Below, piece by piece: positions 1-11,841 of a stretch of DNA of 64,000 bases. A program made the position numbers and the translations under genes. The DNA comes from Pseudomonadota bacterium (GTDB lineage Bacteria > Pseudomonadota > Alphaproteobacteria > Sphingomonadales > Sphingomonadaceae), in NCBI GenBank assembly GCA_963205265.1, contig CAUJJI010000019.1:32191-96190 (forward strand). The letters run 5' to 3'. A model generated the notes under the pieces. The model was not told the origin of the DNA, searched no databases, and was given only the letters and a program-made list of their open reading frames with translations. Positions within the stretch are counted from its first letter, which is position 1. Every line of letters starts with the position of its first letter.

Positions 1-394
1 CCGGCTCGTTGAACACGCGGGCGAAGACGTCCTGCACCGCCACGATCGCGCGCCCGATGACCAGAGTACCGCCGAGGTGCTCCCGGAGGTACGGCGCATC
101 CGATAGATGATCGGCATGGGCATGGGTCTCGAGCAGCCAGTCCACGGTCAGTCCCTGCGCTTGCACGTAGGCAATGACGGCATCGGCCGAAGCGTGGCGG
201 GTGCGGCCTGCCGCCTGGTCGAAATCGAGCACGGAATCGATGATCGCGGCGCGGCGCGTGACCGGGTCATGGACCACATGCGTCGCCGTGAAAGTGGGTT
301 CGTCGAAGAAGGTGCGGATCACCGGGCGGCCGGAGGCAGTGGCTCGCGCGGCGGCGATCCGGGTCTTCGCGGCTTGGATGGCACGATCGGTCAT
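1..394 (-). CDS. Persulfide dioxygenase-like MBL-fold hydrolase (partial, C-terminus off left edge)
   Basis: The N-terminal 131 residues of a metallo-beta-lactamase fold protein are present; the rest lies beyond the left edge. The metal-binding motif THAHADHLS is seen at about residues 102-110, and the N-terminal block around IRTFFDEPTFTATHVV is typical of the ETHE1/Blh group that oxidises glutathione persulfide to sulfite. The start ATG overlaps the stop of the TolC-like gene upstream as ATGA, so the two are translationally coupled. The sulfide:quinone reductase homologue in the same run supports a sulfur-detoxification role. A general MBL hydrolase cannot be excluded because the distal metal ligands are not visible. 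Confidence 0.8.
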   Translation of the reverse strand, partial: MTDRAIQAAKTRIAAARATASGRPVIRTFFDEPTFTATHVVHDPVTRRAAIIDSVLDFDQAAGRTRHASADAVIAYVQAQGLTVDWLLETHAHADHLSDAPYLREHLGGTLVIGRAIVAVQDVFARVFNEP

Positions 395-1656
395 GGGGCG
401 ATGTTCCCGGTCAAGGCGTTGAGCCGCCAGGCCGCTACGGTCCGCATGCCGTCGGCTTGCAGCAGCGCCGCTTCCGCCTCGATGGCTTCGCGCTCGGCAT
501 CGAGCACGGCCAGAGTCGGCTTGGCGCCGACCTGTGCCTCGAGCCGCGTGCCGCGCAGGGCCTCGGCCGCGGCGTCGCTGCGCAGCTGCGATGCTTCGGT
601 CATGCGCCGCGCGGTGATCAGCCCCTGCCAGGCGTCGATGACCATGCCGTCGAGCGCCTGTTCGGCCTGCCGCAGCCTGGCTTCGCTGGCGTCCAGGTCG
701 GCGTCCGCCGCCCGGGTCTGAGCCGCGACACGCCCCCCGGCCCACAGCGTCCAACGCCCCCGCAGGCCCACGGCGACGGAATCCGCCTTGTACCCCGGGA
801 AGAACTGGTCGCGCACGTGCGCTGCCTCGGCAAAGGCGCCGACTGTCGGCAAGCCTTCGGCCCTGGCAGAACGAACGCCCGCCCGCGCGACGTCGACAGC
901 CGCCTTTGCCTGGCGCAAGGCGGGGTTGGCGGTCCGCGCCATGTCGAGCGCCTGATCGAGCGTCGGCGGCACGAGCGGCAATTCCGGCAAGGGCGCCAGG
1001 TCGCCCGCGGGCTTGCCGGTCAGCCTCTGGTAGGCGGCCTCGGCCGAAGCGCGGCGCCCCTGCGCCTGGGCGAGGCCGGCGTCGGCCTCTGCCTTGCGGG
1101 CACGGGCCTGCGCCAGTTCCGAGCTGGCGATCTCGCCGGCGCGAAAGCGCAGGCCCGCCTGCCGCTCGGTCTCGACCAGTTCCGTGACGAGCTGGCCGTA
1201 GCGCGCCTCGAGCTTTCGCGAAGTCAGGACCTCGGTGTAGGTGCCGACGGCAAGGACGATGGTCTGCAGCCGTGCCTGCTCGGCCCCGAAGCGCGCCATA
1301 TCGGCACCACCTTGGGCCTGGTCGATCGCGGATGCGATGCGGCCCCCGGCATAGAGCGGCATTTCCGCGATCGCCTGCAGCGCGAGCGGGGACACGTCGT
1401 CGGCGGTCAGGCCGAAGAAGCCGCCGTTGTCGATCCGCCCGACCCCGTAGGAGCCTTCCGCCCGCAGCAGCGGATTGCCTTCGGCGCGGGCACGGTCGAG
1501 GCGCGCATCGGCTGCCGCCTTGCCGGCCGATGCCTCTGCCAGCGCCGGGGCGCTCGCCAGGGCATCGGCGACGGCAGCGGCGAGATCCTGCGCCAAAGCG
1601 GGCGAGGCGGCGGTGAGGCAGGGCAGCATGGCCAGGGACAGGATCGCGCGGTGCAT
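391..1656 (-). CDS. TolC-family outer membrane efflux protein
   Basis: A 421-residue protein with a clear Sec signal peptide (first about 23 residues, ending SPALAQ) and long alanine/glutamate/arginine-rich helical segments with the internal duplication typical of TolC/OprM outer membrane factors. It would form the periplasm-spanning channel of a tripartite pump. The matching adaptor and RND permease lie in the divergent operon at 3708-7939, so the pump is split across a divergent promoter. Its stop overlaps the start of the persulfide-dioxygenase-like gene, and it follows the YgaP-like gene by 12 bp. Substrate is unknown. Confidence 0.85.
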   Translation of the reverse strand: MHRAILSLAMLPCLTAASPALAQDLAAAVADALASAPALAEASAGKAAADARLDRARAEGNPLLRAEGSYGVGRIDNGGFFGLTADDVSPLALQAIAEMPLYAGGRIASAIDQAQGGADMARFGAEQARLQTIVLAVGTYTEVLTSRKLEARYGQLVTELVETERQAGLRFRAGEIASSELAQARARKAEADAGLAQAQGRRASAEAAYQRLTGKPAGDLAPLPELPLVPPTLDQALDMARTANPALRQAKAAVDVARAGVRSARAEGLPTVGAFAEAAHVRDQFFPGYKADSVAVGLRGRWTLWAGGRVAAQTRAADADLDASEARLRQAEQALDGMVIDAWQGLITARRMTEASQLRSDAAAEALRGTRLEAQVGAKPTLAVLDAEREAIEAEAALLQADGMRTVAAWRLNALTGNIAP

Positions 1657-1668
1657 GTCAGGCTCGAA

Positions 1669-1872
1669 TCACTTGAAGGCGTTGCCGGGCCTGACACCCA
1701 TTTTCCTGAAGATCGTTGCGGCAGGGCAAAAGCCCGTGAAGCTCGCCTGGAACATGTTCGCGCCGGCAAAGGCGGTGAGCCAGAGGAATCCCGGATGGAC
1801 CCAGTGAGCCAGGGCCAGGCTGGCCAGAACCACAATACCGGCAAAGCGGAAGACCGCAGCATCGAGCGTCAT
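1669..1872 (-). CDS. YgaP-like inner membrane protein (DUF2892)
   Basis: A 67-residue protein with two hydrophobic segments (about residues 10-24 and 29-50) and the C-terminal motif GFCPAATIFRKMG, which matches the transmembrane unit found in YgaP rhodaneses and free-standing DUF2892 proteins. It lies 11 bp after the sulfide:quinone reductase homologue in the same direction. In this family the membrane part usually accompanies rhodanese/sulfide genes, and a rhodanese is encoded across the divergent promoter at 3335. Exact function is not known. Confidence 0.8.
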   Translation of the reverse strand: MTLDAAVFRFAGIVVLASLALAHWVHPGFLWLTAFAGANMFQASFTGFCPAATIFRKMGVRPGNAFK

Positions 1873-1883
1873 GGCTATTCTCC

Positions 1884-3164
1884 TTATCTGAAACGCAGCT
1901 TGCGGATGCCGAGGGCGTGCATCGCGAGCTTCTCGTAGAAGGGTTCGCTGGTCCCGCGCCGCACCTTGTGCAGGAAGTACTTCTCGAAGCCGATCTTCGC
2001 GAGGTGCACCCATTTGCCGCTCGATGACCAGTTGAGATTGCGCGGGGGGATCTGCGGCTGGGCGACGAAGGCCACGCCGCCGTCGCCGAAGTCGGCAAGG
2101 CACACGGCATTCCAGGTCGCTTCCTCGACCGGCTCCTTGCCTTCGAGTTCCAGCTTGAGGTTCGCGGCGATCGCCGTGACCATCGATTCGATCATGAACC
2201 CGGTCTTGGGCACGCCGACGGGGACGGGCGTGGGCCCGACCGGCGGGATCGCGACGCAGACCCCGAGCGAATAGACGTTCTTGAAAACGGGATTCCGCTG
2301 GTGCTTGTCGGCAAGGATGAAGCCGCGCGGATTGGTCAGTCCTTCGATGCCGTGGACCGCCGGGATGCCGCGGAACGCGGGCAGGATCATGGAAAAGCCG
2401 AACGGCAGGTCGCGGGTTGCCTTCACCGATCCGTCGTCGGCAATCTCCTCGACATGGATCGTGCCTTCCTCGACCTTGGCGATCCGGGCATTGGTGATCC
2501 ACTTGATGTGGCGATTGCGCAGTTCGCTCTCGAGCAGGGTCTTGGTGTCGCCTACCCCGTCCAGGCCGAGGTGACCGATATAGGGCTCGGGCGTGACATA
2601 GGTCATCGGTACCCGGTCGCGGATCTTGCGGCGCTTGAGCTCGGTATCGAGGATCAACGCGAATTCGTATGCCGGGCCGTAGCATGAGGCGCCCTGCGCG
2701 GCGCCGACGACGATCGGCTTGGGGTCCTTGCAGAACCTGTCGAAGGCATCGGCGGCACGATCGGCATGGTCGGTGCGGCAGATCGACTGGGTGAAGCCTG
2801 CCGGTCCCAGCCCCTCGACTTCGTCGAACGCCAGGTCGGGCCCCGTCGCGATCACGAGATAGTCGTAGGCGAGCGACGTGCCGTCGTTGAGCTCGACCCG
2901 GTTCTCCTGGGGGTGGACACGCCTTGCTCCGGCCGCGGTGAAGCCGATGCCCTTCCTCTGCATGATCGGCGGCAGGTGGACCCTGATGGCTTCGGGCTCG
3001 CGCCAGCGGACGGCGACCCAGGGGTTGCTGGGCACGAACCAGTAGTCCTCCTGGTCGTTGACGACCGTGACCTCGGCCTTGCCCTTGACCGCGGCGCGGA
3101 TTTCGTAGGCGGCAATCGTTCCTCCAAGGCCCGCGCCGAGGATTATGATCTGGGGCAATGACAT
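1884..3164 (-). CDS. Sulfide:quinone oxidoreductase-family flavoprotein
   Basis: A 426-residue FAD protein with an N-terminal dinucleotide-binding motif GAGLGG (residues 10-15). Cysteines C161 (in QGASCYGPAYEF) and C355 (in AVCLADFGDGG) occupy the positions of the two redox cysteines that carry sulfur in sulfide:quinone reductases; C129 and C303 are additional. The enzyme would oxidise sulfide to polysulfide or persulfide and pass electrons to quinone at the membrane. It is first in the leftward operon and divergent from a rhodanese. A related pyridine nucleotide-disulfide oxidoreductase with another substrate is possible, but the neighbourhood favours SQR. Confidence 0.85.
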   Translation of the reverse strand: MSLPQIIILGAGLGGTIAAYEIRAAVKGKAEVTVVNDQEDYWFVPSNPWVAVRWREPEAIRVHLPPIMQRKGIGFTAAGARRVHPQENRVELNDGTSLAYDYLVIATGPDLAFDEVEGLGPAGFTQSICRTDHADRAADAFDRFCKDPKPIVVGAAQGASCYGPAYEFALILDTELKRRKIRDRVPMTYVTPEPYIGHLGLDGVGDTKTLLESELRNRHIKWITNARIAKVEEGTIHVEEIADDGSVKATRDLPFGFSMILPAFRGIPAVHGIEGLTNPRGFILADKHQRNPVFKNVYSLGVCVAIPPVGPTPVPVGVPKTGFMIESMVTAIAANLKLELEGKEPVEEATWNAVCLADFGDGGVAFVAQPQIPPRNLNWSSSGKWVHLAKIGFEKYFLHKVRRGTSEPFYEKLAMHALGIRKLRFR

Positions 3165-3186
3165 ATCGGCTCTCCCGCAATGCAGT

Positions 3187-3207
3187 CCCCTGGCTCAGTT
3201 CCAGGGG
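3187..3207. repeat. Perfect inverted repeat upstream of the SQR gene
   Basis: CCCCTGG-N7-CCAGGGG, extendable by one T:A pair on each side, lies 22-43 bp upstream of the sulfide:quinone reductase start codon. No U-tract follows in either direction, so an intrinsic terminator is unlikely. It would form a short hairpin in the leader of the leftward transcript or serve as a protein-binding site. Confidence 0.4.
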
Positions 3208-3248
3208 ATTCTGTCGAAATGCACGCTGACGTCCTGTATCGGCATTGA

Positions 3249-3274
3249 CTTATATAAGGCATTTGCGATATGAG
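3249..3274. promoter_or_regulatory. Candidate ArsR-type (BigR/SqrR-like) operator
   Basis: Half sites CTTATAT (3249-3255) and ATATGAG (3268-3274) form an imperfect inverted repeat (6 of 7 paired) separated by 12 bp, in the AT-rich centre of the divergent promoter between the SQR and rhodanese genes. AT-rich imperfect palindromes of this kind are bound by ArsR repressors, and a BigR/SqrR-type ArsR protein is encoded at 7936. The assignment is inference. Confidence 0.4.
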
Positions 3275-3334
3275 CAAGGGGTAAAGTTTGCACAGGGCCG
3301 CTCGACCGCGGCCACCCGACGAAAGGACGAGCAG

Positions 3335-3682
3335 ATGGTTTTTGGGCTGGGCAAGGGCAAGGCGGGTTCCGGGCATCCCGAGCTGACCGTGCAGGAACTC
3401 GATGCGATGCTGCGCAGCGGCACGGCCGCCGTCGTCGACGTCCGCGAGGCGGACGAATTCGCGGCCGGTCACATTCCCGGTGCGATCAACATGCCGCTGT
3501 CGACGTTCCAGCCATCGGCCCTGCCCGACACGCCCGGCAAGAAGCTGGTGCTGGCCTGCCTGGGCGGCAAGCGCTCGGCGATGGCGCTCGACAAGTGCGG
3601 CATGGCAGAGGCTGCGGTCGATACGCATCTCGCCGGCGGCTTCGGGGCCTGGCAATCGGCCGGCCTGCCGGTCGAACGATAA
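3335..3682 (+). CDS. Single-domain rhodanese
   Basis: A 115-residue rhodanese domain: VVDVREADEFAAGHIPGA at about residues 33-50 and the active-site loop CLGGKRS with catalytic C75. It would transfer or release persulfide sulfur, fitting between sulfide:quinone reductase and persulfide dioxygenase. The ATG at 3335 was chosen because it follows an AGGA ribosome site and begins at the domain boundary; a longer frame from 3245 would run through the proposed operator. First gene of the rightward operon, 25 bp before the RND adaptor. Confidence 0.88.
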   Translation: MVFGLGKGKAGSGHPELTVQELDAMLRSGTAAVVDVREADEFAAGHIPGAINMPLSTFQPSALPDTPGKKLVLACLGGKRSAMALDKCGMAEAAVDTHLAGGFGAWQSAGLPVER

Positions 3683-3707
3683 GACGCATTCTGCAGGGGA
3701 GACGACG

Positions 3708-4729
3708 ATGCGGGGATACCTCTTGGCCTTGACTGCCCTCGGCACGGCAGTGCTCGGTCTTCCGCTGGCCGGGTGCGGCAAGGGCGCGGAGACGGCGCAG
3801 ACCGCCAAGGCGCCCGCAGGCCCCCGCCTTGTCCTAGCCGCGAGCGACACGGTGAACTGGCAGGACGTCAGCGCCGAGATCGCCACGGTCGATCAGGCCC
3901 AGGTTCTCGCGCGCATTCCCGGCATATTGACCACGATCACGGTCAAGGAAGGCGACATGGTGGCCAAGGGCCAGGTCATCGGCCGCATCGTCGACAGCCA
4001 GCTCGGCTATCAGGCGGGAGCCTATGCCGCCCAGGTCGCCGCCGCCCAGGCCCAGGCTGCGCAAGCCCAGGGCGAACTGTCGCGCGTTCGCTTCCTTTAC
4101 CAGAACGGGGTCTACGCCAAGGCGCGCCTCGAACAGGCGGAAGCTGCGGCGGCCGCCGCCAATGCCCAGATCCGCGCAGCCCAGGCCCAGCAGGCTGCAG
4201 TCGGCGCCGTCGCAGGACAAGGCGCCGTCACCGCGCCTGCCAGCGGCCGCGTGCTCCGCGCCGATGTCCCCGCCGGTTCGCCGGTCGCCCCCGGAATGGC
4301 GATTGCGGTGATCACCGCAGGCCCGACGATCGTCCGCCTCGAAATGCCTGAATCTCTCGCCGACAAGGTCCACGCCGGATCGCGGGTTACCGCCGGCGGC
4401 ATCGGCAGCGGTTCGGGCCTGGGGAGAGTGATCAAGCTTTATCCGTCGGTCACGGCCGGACAGGTGACGGCCGATGTCGAGATGCCCGGCATCGACAATC
4501 GCCTGATCGGGCGCCGTGTCGCAGCAAAGGTCGAGACCGGCTCGCGCAAGGCCATGCTGGTGCCGGCCGGCTATGTGACGAATCGCTACGGCATCGATTA
4601 CCTGACGGTCCTCGCCAAGGACGGCTCGGCAGCCCAGGTGCCAGTCCAGACGGCCGCTTCGGCCGAGCCGGGCAAGGTCGAGATCCTGTCGGGCGCCGCC
4701 GCCGGCGACACGCTGATCGGGATTGCCAA

Positions 4730-4733
<4 letters not shown>
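3708..4733 (+). CDS. RND efflux periplasmic adaptor (lipoprotein)
   Basis: A 341-residue membrane-fusion protein. The N-terminus carries a lipoprotein signal ending LPLAGC (C23), followed by a biotinyl-lipoyl-like half (ITVKEGDMVAKGQVIG), an alanine/glutamine-rich coiled-coil hairpin (about residues 105-180) and the second half-barrel (GAVTAPASGRV). It would connect the RND permease to the TolC-like channel. Its TGA overlaps the GTG start of the permease gene, showing translational coupling. Substrate of the pump is unknown; the setting suggests export linked to sulfide or redox stress. Confidence 0.9.
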
Positions 4734-7935
<3,202 letters not shown>

Positions 7936-7939
<4 letters not shown>

Positions 7940-8247
7940 AGCCGACCGATCTTTCCGAACTCAAGGCCAACGCCACGATCATGGCGGGACGCCTCAAGCT
8001 GATGAGCCACCCCGAACGCTTGCTCATGCTGTGCCGGATGGATGAAGGCGAGGTCTCGGTGAGCGAACTCGTGGAACTGGCCGGACTCTCGCAGTCCTCC
8101 GTTTCGCAGCACCTGGCCATGCTGCGCGAGGAAGGCGTCGTGAGCATCCGGGGAGAAGCGCAGACGCGCTTCTACAGCCTCAAGGACCCCATAGTGCGCG
8201 GCGTCATCCATGCCCTGTGCGAACTGTGCAACGAGGCCGGCCAATGA
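7936..8247 (+). CDS. ArsR-family repressor with BigR/SqrR-like cysteines
   Basis: A 103-residue winged-helix ArsR protein. The recognition helix lies around SQSSVSQHLAMLREEG (about residues 52-67). C33 in LLMLCRM and C95/C98 in the last helix match the placement of the two conserved cysteines that form a persulfide-sensing link in BigR and SqrR. It would repress the sulfide module and release on reactive sulfur. The start ATG overlaps the RND stop. It is the natural candidate for the AT-rich inverted repeat at 3249-3274. Metal-sensing ArsR proteins use other cysteine spacing, so reactive-sulfur sensing is preferred but inferred. Confidence 0.85.
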
Positions 8248-8272
8248 TATCCGACCGCCACGGGATCGAGCC

Positions 8273-8722
8273 ATGAAAGCAAACGAACCTGTCTTGGTCG
8301 TCTGTCCGGCGTGCTCGACCGCCAATCGCGTCCCGCGCGACAAGCTCGCGGCAGGGGGCAAATGCGGTCGCTGTGGCTCGGCGCTGTTCGCGGGTAGTCC
8401 CGTGGCGCTCGGGTCCGCCAATTTCGAGGCGCACCTCAACAAGAGCGGAATACCGCTGCTGGTGGATTTCTGGGCATCGTGGTGTGGCCCCTGCCGCCTG
8501 ATGGCACCCGCCTTCGAAGCCGCCGCCTCGCAGCTCGAGCCCCTCGTCCGCCTGGGGAAGCTCGATACCGAGGCCGAGCAGGCCATCGCGTCACGCTTCG
8601 CCATCCGTTCGATCCCGACGATGATCCTGTTCGCCGACGGCAGGGAGCTCGCCCGGCAGTCCGGGGCCATGCCGGCAAGCGCGATCGTGTCGTGGGCCCG
8701 GCAGGCACTGACCGGGCGATAG
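8273..8722 (+). CDS. trxC: Thioredoxin 2
   Basis: A 149-residue thioredoxin with an N-terminal zinc ribbon (C11-x2-C14 and C31-x2-C34) and the active site WCGPC (C71, C74), the combination that defines TrxC. It reduces protein disulfides and can reduce persulfides, which fits the end of a sulfide/persulfide operon. It follows the ArsR gene by 25 bp in the same direction. The start at 8273 gives the normal family length. Confidence 0.92.
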   Translation: MKANEPVLVVCPACSTANRVPRDKLAAGGKCGRCGSALFAGSPVALGSANFEAHLNKSGIPLLVDFWASWCGPCRLMAPAFEAAASQLEPLVRLGKLDTEAEQAIASRFAIRSIPTMILFADGRELARQSGAMPASAIVSWARQALTGR

Positions 8723-8868
8723 CCGCTTGGACCGGCGCTGCCCTCCGGACGGGCTTCCCCGGTACGGAGACAATGCCCATGGACCACGGCTCGATCGCGA
8801 GCAGGAAGCGGCATGACCGACACATGTTCGACAGGCCGCAGCGGCCGATGGGACCTCGGAGGTGGATC

Positions 8869-9525
8869 ATGAGCAGAGGCGAGCCGTTCAGCGACCGGCG
8901 CGAAGCCGGTGCGGCGCTGGTACAGCCGATCAAGGCGCTTGCTCTGGTCGACCCGGTCGTACTGGCTCTGCCCCGCGGGGGCGTCCCGGTCGGGTTCGAG
9001 ATCGCGCAGGCGCTTCGCGCCCCGCTCGATATTCTGCTGGTGCGCAAGATCGGTGCGCCGGGCCACGAGGAATTCGGCATCGGCGCGCTCGTCGACGGCG
9101 CATCACCGCAAGTGGTGATCGACGAGGCCGCGGCCCGCCAGGCCGGAGCCAGCCAGGCCTATATCGATCGGGAAGTCGCGCGCCAGCTGGCCGAGATCGA
9201 GCGTCGCCGCACCGCCTACTGCTCCGCCCCGCCCATTCCTCTCCAGGGCCGGACCGTCATCGTGGTCGACGACGGAATTGCCACGGGAGGCACGGTTCTC
9301 GCCGCGCTGAAGGCCCTGGCAAGAATCGCTCCCCGTCGCGTCGTCCTTGCCGTGCCGCTGGCACCGCGAGACGTGCTCCTCACGCTCGGAAAGTTCTGCG
9401 ACGACATCGTCTGCCTTTCGTCACCCGACCCGTTCTTCGCGGTCGGGGCGCATTACCGCGACTTCTCGCAAACCGAAGACGAGGAGGTCATCCGCCTTCT
9501 CGCCCAGGCTCGGGACTGGACCTAG
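8869..9525 (+). CDS. Phosphoribosyltransferase-family protein
   Basis: A 218-residue type I phosphoribosyltransferase fold protein. The PRPP-binding motif VIVVDDGIATGG is at residues 130-141 and the N-terminal LALPRGGVPVG segment is typical of the group often found alone or fused to dienelactone hydrolase-like domains. The specific base substrate is not known. The start is ATG 8869 after a GGAGG ribosome site at 8857-8865. It stands apart from the thioredoxin gene (146 bp) and faces the LuxR-type gene at its 3' end. Confidence 0.82.
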   Translation: MSRGEPFSDRREAGAALVQPIKALALVDPVVLALPRGGVPVGFEIAQALRAPLDILLVRKIGAPGHEEFGIGALVDGASPQVVIDEAAARQAGASQAYIDREVARQLAEIERRRTAYCSAPPIPLQGRTVIVVDDGIATGGTVLAALKALARIAPRRVVLAVPLAPRDVLLTLGKFCDDIVCLSSPDPFFAVGAHYRDFSQTEDEEVIRLLAQARDWT

Positions 9526-9669
9526 GCCCGACGGCCCCCAGGGATCGCCAGGCCTGCAGCGCGCAAGCAAGGTCCTCGGCCCGGGCTCTCACCGCTGCGG
9601 CTCGCGAGTGCGCCGACGCCCTGGCCGCTGCGATCGCGACCGCCGCGGCGGTGAAGCCCGCAGCCCTCG

Positions 9670-10197
9670 TTACGGTAGGGTTGCGCCAGGGCCCCCTGCG
9701 GTTTCCGCAGCGAGATCCACCAGTTCATCGACGAACAGCGCCATCAGCGCCACCTGCGATTTGACGCCTGCCTTGGCATATACGCGGGCAAGCTGGGCGC
9801 GGACCGTTCCCGCCGCGGCGTTCCTCAATCCAGCGATCTCCGCAACGTCGCAGCCCTTCAGGGCAAACAGCGCAACGTCGGCTTCGGCCGTCGTCAGCTG
9901 CCATTCCGCAAAGCGAAGCCGTATCAGATCGGTCATTGCCCCGCGTGCGGTGGCGACGGCGGCTTCGTCCTGACGGGCGCGATGAATCAGCCAGCGGATC
10001 TGCACCGCCCCGAACAGCACGCTGATCAGCAGGCCAAGCGCCGCCAGCCCCTCGACCGCAAGGTGAGGCCCCCAGTTGTCGTCGCGAACATCACCGGCAA
10101 AATCGAGGAGGAAGAAGATCGTGACGAAAAGCAGCAGGACCACGACGACGGTCATCGCCGCGGCCCTGCGCTCCAGCATCCGTTGGCGGTCAATCAT
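9670..10197 (-). CDS. Membrane-anchored LuxR-type HTH protein
   Basis: A 175-residue protein with two predicted membrane helices (about residues 14-33 and 48-66) followed by a cytoplasmic LuxR/GerE-like helix-turn-helix, with TTAEADVALFALKG and AAGTVRAQLARVYAKAG visible at about residues 102-145. No receiver or ligand domain is present, so it may sense the membrane or its neighbour directly. It starts 9 bp after the stop of the cytochrome b gene and is probably co-transcribed with it. The target is unknown. Confidence 0.78.
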   Translation of the reverse strand: MIDRQRMLERRAAAMTVVVVLLLFVTIFFLLDFAGDVRDDNWGPHLAVEGLAALGLLISVLFGAVQIRWLIHRARQDEAAVATARGAMTDLIRLRFAEWQLTTAEADVALFALKGCDVAEIAGLRNAAAGTVRAQLARVYAKAGVKSQVALMALFVDELVDLAAETAGGPGATLP

Positions 10198-10206
10198 GGT
10201 CCCGGT

Positions 10207-10824
10207 CTATCGGCGCCCAGGCAGCATCGCCACGACAATATGGCGTCCGCTACGGCGGGATTCGAAAACAACCCCGGCAAGGTGCAGCAGGATCAGGACG
10301 TAGAGAAGGTTGACCGCCGCTTCATGGACTTCGCCCAGCAGTCCTTCCTCGCCTTCATGTTCATCGCTCTCGTCACCGGCTTCGTCCTGCCCGTGGTCGG
10401 AGACATGGGCCTCGACGGCGCTCCGCTGCTCTGCGTTCACGCCATCCGACTTCGGGATACCCGCCATGGCGATGCCGCTGGCGATGATCACGGCCAGCGT
10501 CGCCCAGATCGCATAGGCCATGAGCGCGCCCAGGGGATTGTGCGACAGATGCTGCGTGAGCCGGCCGGCCGAGATGTCCCGGACATGTGCGGCTGCCCGT
10601 GCCGGGCTTGGCGGAAAGGCGCTGAAGCGGGCCTCACGCGGTCCGATGAAGCCCCAGAGAAGGCGAAGTGCCAGCACCGCCGCCAGCCCGTATCCCACCC
10701 AGACATGCAGTGGCGATCCTTCCTCGGAGATCAGCCCGTTGACCAGCACCGCACCGACGATCGTCCAGTGCGTCAGCCTGACAAGCGGATCCCATTTGCG
10801 GGGGCGGGTTTCAATCTCTTCCAT
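10207..10824 (-). CDS. Cytochrome b561-type membrane protein
   Basis: A 205-residue protein with four hydrophobic helices and histidines in the usual haem-ligand positions: H19 (RLTHW), H40 (SPLHVWVGY) and H167/H181 near the last helix. It resembles the di-haem cytochrome b of hydrogenase/thiosulfate-type electron transfer. An acidic, histidine-containing insertion at about residues 125-165 lies before the last helix and is unusual. ATG 10824 was chosen because AGGAG is 7 bp upstream; another ATG sits at 10830. It precedes the LuxR-type gene by 9 bp. Confidence 0.8.
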   Translation of the reverse strand: MEEIETRPRKWDPLVRLTHWTIVGAVLVNGLISEEGSPLHVWVGYGLAAVLALRLLWGFIGPREARFSAFPPSPARAAAHVRDISAGRLTQHLSHNPLGALMAYAIWATLAVIIASGIAMAGIPKSDGVNAEQRSAVEAHVSDHGQDEAGDESDEHEGEEGLLGEVHEAAVNLLYVLILLHLAGVVFESRRSGRHIVVAMLPGRR

Positions 10825-10930
10825 GACCATGCTCCTGTAACCGGGTCGCGAGTGGACATGGACCGCCCCGATGTGCGCGGCCATTGCGGCTCGGCTTATG
10901 AAGCGGCGAATAAGCGGATGCTTACGCAGA

Positions 10931-11836
10931 TCAGCTTGAGGAAGCGGGCGACCGGCGACAGTTCGCGCCGATCGCCGACACGAAGAGCGGCGCCAGCCCG
11001 GCCGGCAGATCGTGCCCCATCCCGTCCACTTCCAGCAGCCAGGCACCGCGCAGGCTTTGGGCAATGTCGCGCCCGCATTCGACCGGCAGCAGCGGATCGT
11101 CGACGCCGTGAACCACCAGGGCCGGGACCGACAGGGCCTTGAGCTGCTCGCGCCGATCGGCCGCGCCGCGCGTGGCGGCGAGCTGGCGCGCGGCGCCGGC
11201 GGGATTGTAGGACCGGTCTGCCGCCGCTGCGGCGAAGGCGCGGAGCTCGCTCTCGTCGGTCGGATAGAGGGGGCTGCCGAGCACCCGGTTGAGCGCCACC
11301 TGATGGCCGAGGTACGCCTCGCGGTCCCCGGCCGGATCGGGCGCCGCGCGCGATAGCATCGCCATCGCCTCGGGCCGCGAGGGCGGCATGTTGGGATTGC
11401 CGCTGTGCGACATGAAGATGTTCAGTGAAAGGACTCTGGCGGCATGCTCGATCGCCAGGGTCTGGGCCACCATGCCGCCCAGCGACACGCCGAGCACGTG
11501 CGCCGCCCGGATGCCCAGCGCGTCGAGCAACCCTGCCGTGTCGGCCGCCATGTCGGAAAGCCCATAGGCCAGGTCCGGCTCGCGTCCCGCCGCCCGCGCG
11601 GCAACGACGGCCGCGATGTCGGGGATCGGCGCGGCAGACATGTGGGTCGACAGCCCGACGTCGCGGTTGTCGAAGCGCAGCAGGCGAAATCCCGCCGCTT
11701 CCAACATACGGCAAAGCTCGCCCGGCCAGCGGACCAGCTGCGCGCCGACGCCATGGATCATCAGCAGCACCGGGCCGCCTTCCGGTCCGGAAAGCTCGTA
11801 TTCGATCTCGATGCCGTTGCTCGATGCACGGGCCAT
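10931..11836 (-). CDS. Alpha/beta hydrolase
   Basis: A 301-residue alpha/beta hydrolase: oxyanion segment MIHGVGA, nucleophile S118 in GVSLGG, acid in HGVDDPLLP and histidine in GMGHDLPAG. It would cleave an ester, lactone or C-C bond. It is the last gene of the leftward operon, 5 bp after the Baeyer-Villiger-type monooxygenase, so it may hydrolyse the ester or lactone that enzyme makes. The start at 11836 fits the operon spacing and removes an unconserved N-terminal stretch. Confidence 0.85.
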   Translation of the reverse strand: MARASSNGIEIEYELSGPEGGPVLLMIHGVGAQLVRWPGELCRMLEAAGFRLLRFDNRDVGLSTHMSAAPIPDIAAVVAARAAGREPDLAYGLSDMAADTAGLLDALGIRAAHVLGVSLGGMVAQTLAIEHAARVLSLNIFMSHSGNPNMPPSRPEAMAMLSRAAPDPAGDREAYLGHQVALNRVLGSPLYPTDESELRAFAAAAADRSYNPAGAARQLAATRGAADRREQLKALSVPALVVHGVDDPLLPVECGRDIAQSLRGAWLLEVDGMGHDLPAGLAPLFVSAIGANCRRSPASSS

Positions 11837-11841
11837 CGCCG

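Noticed and set aside
3245-3334. Longer rhodanese start at 3245
   Set aside because: It would translate through the proposed operator and lacks a ribosome site; ATG 3335 has one and fits the domain.
9526-9669. Possible small gene between the phosphoribosyltransferase and LuxR genes
   Set aside because: Only arginine/glycine-rich frames without a ribosome site or known motif.
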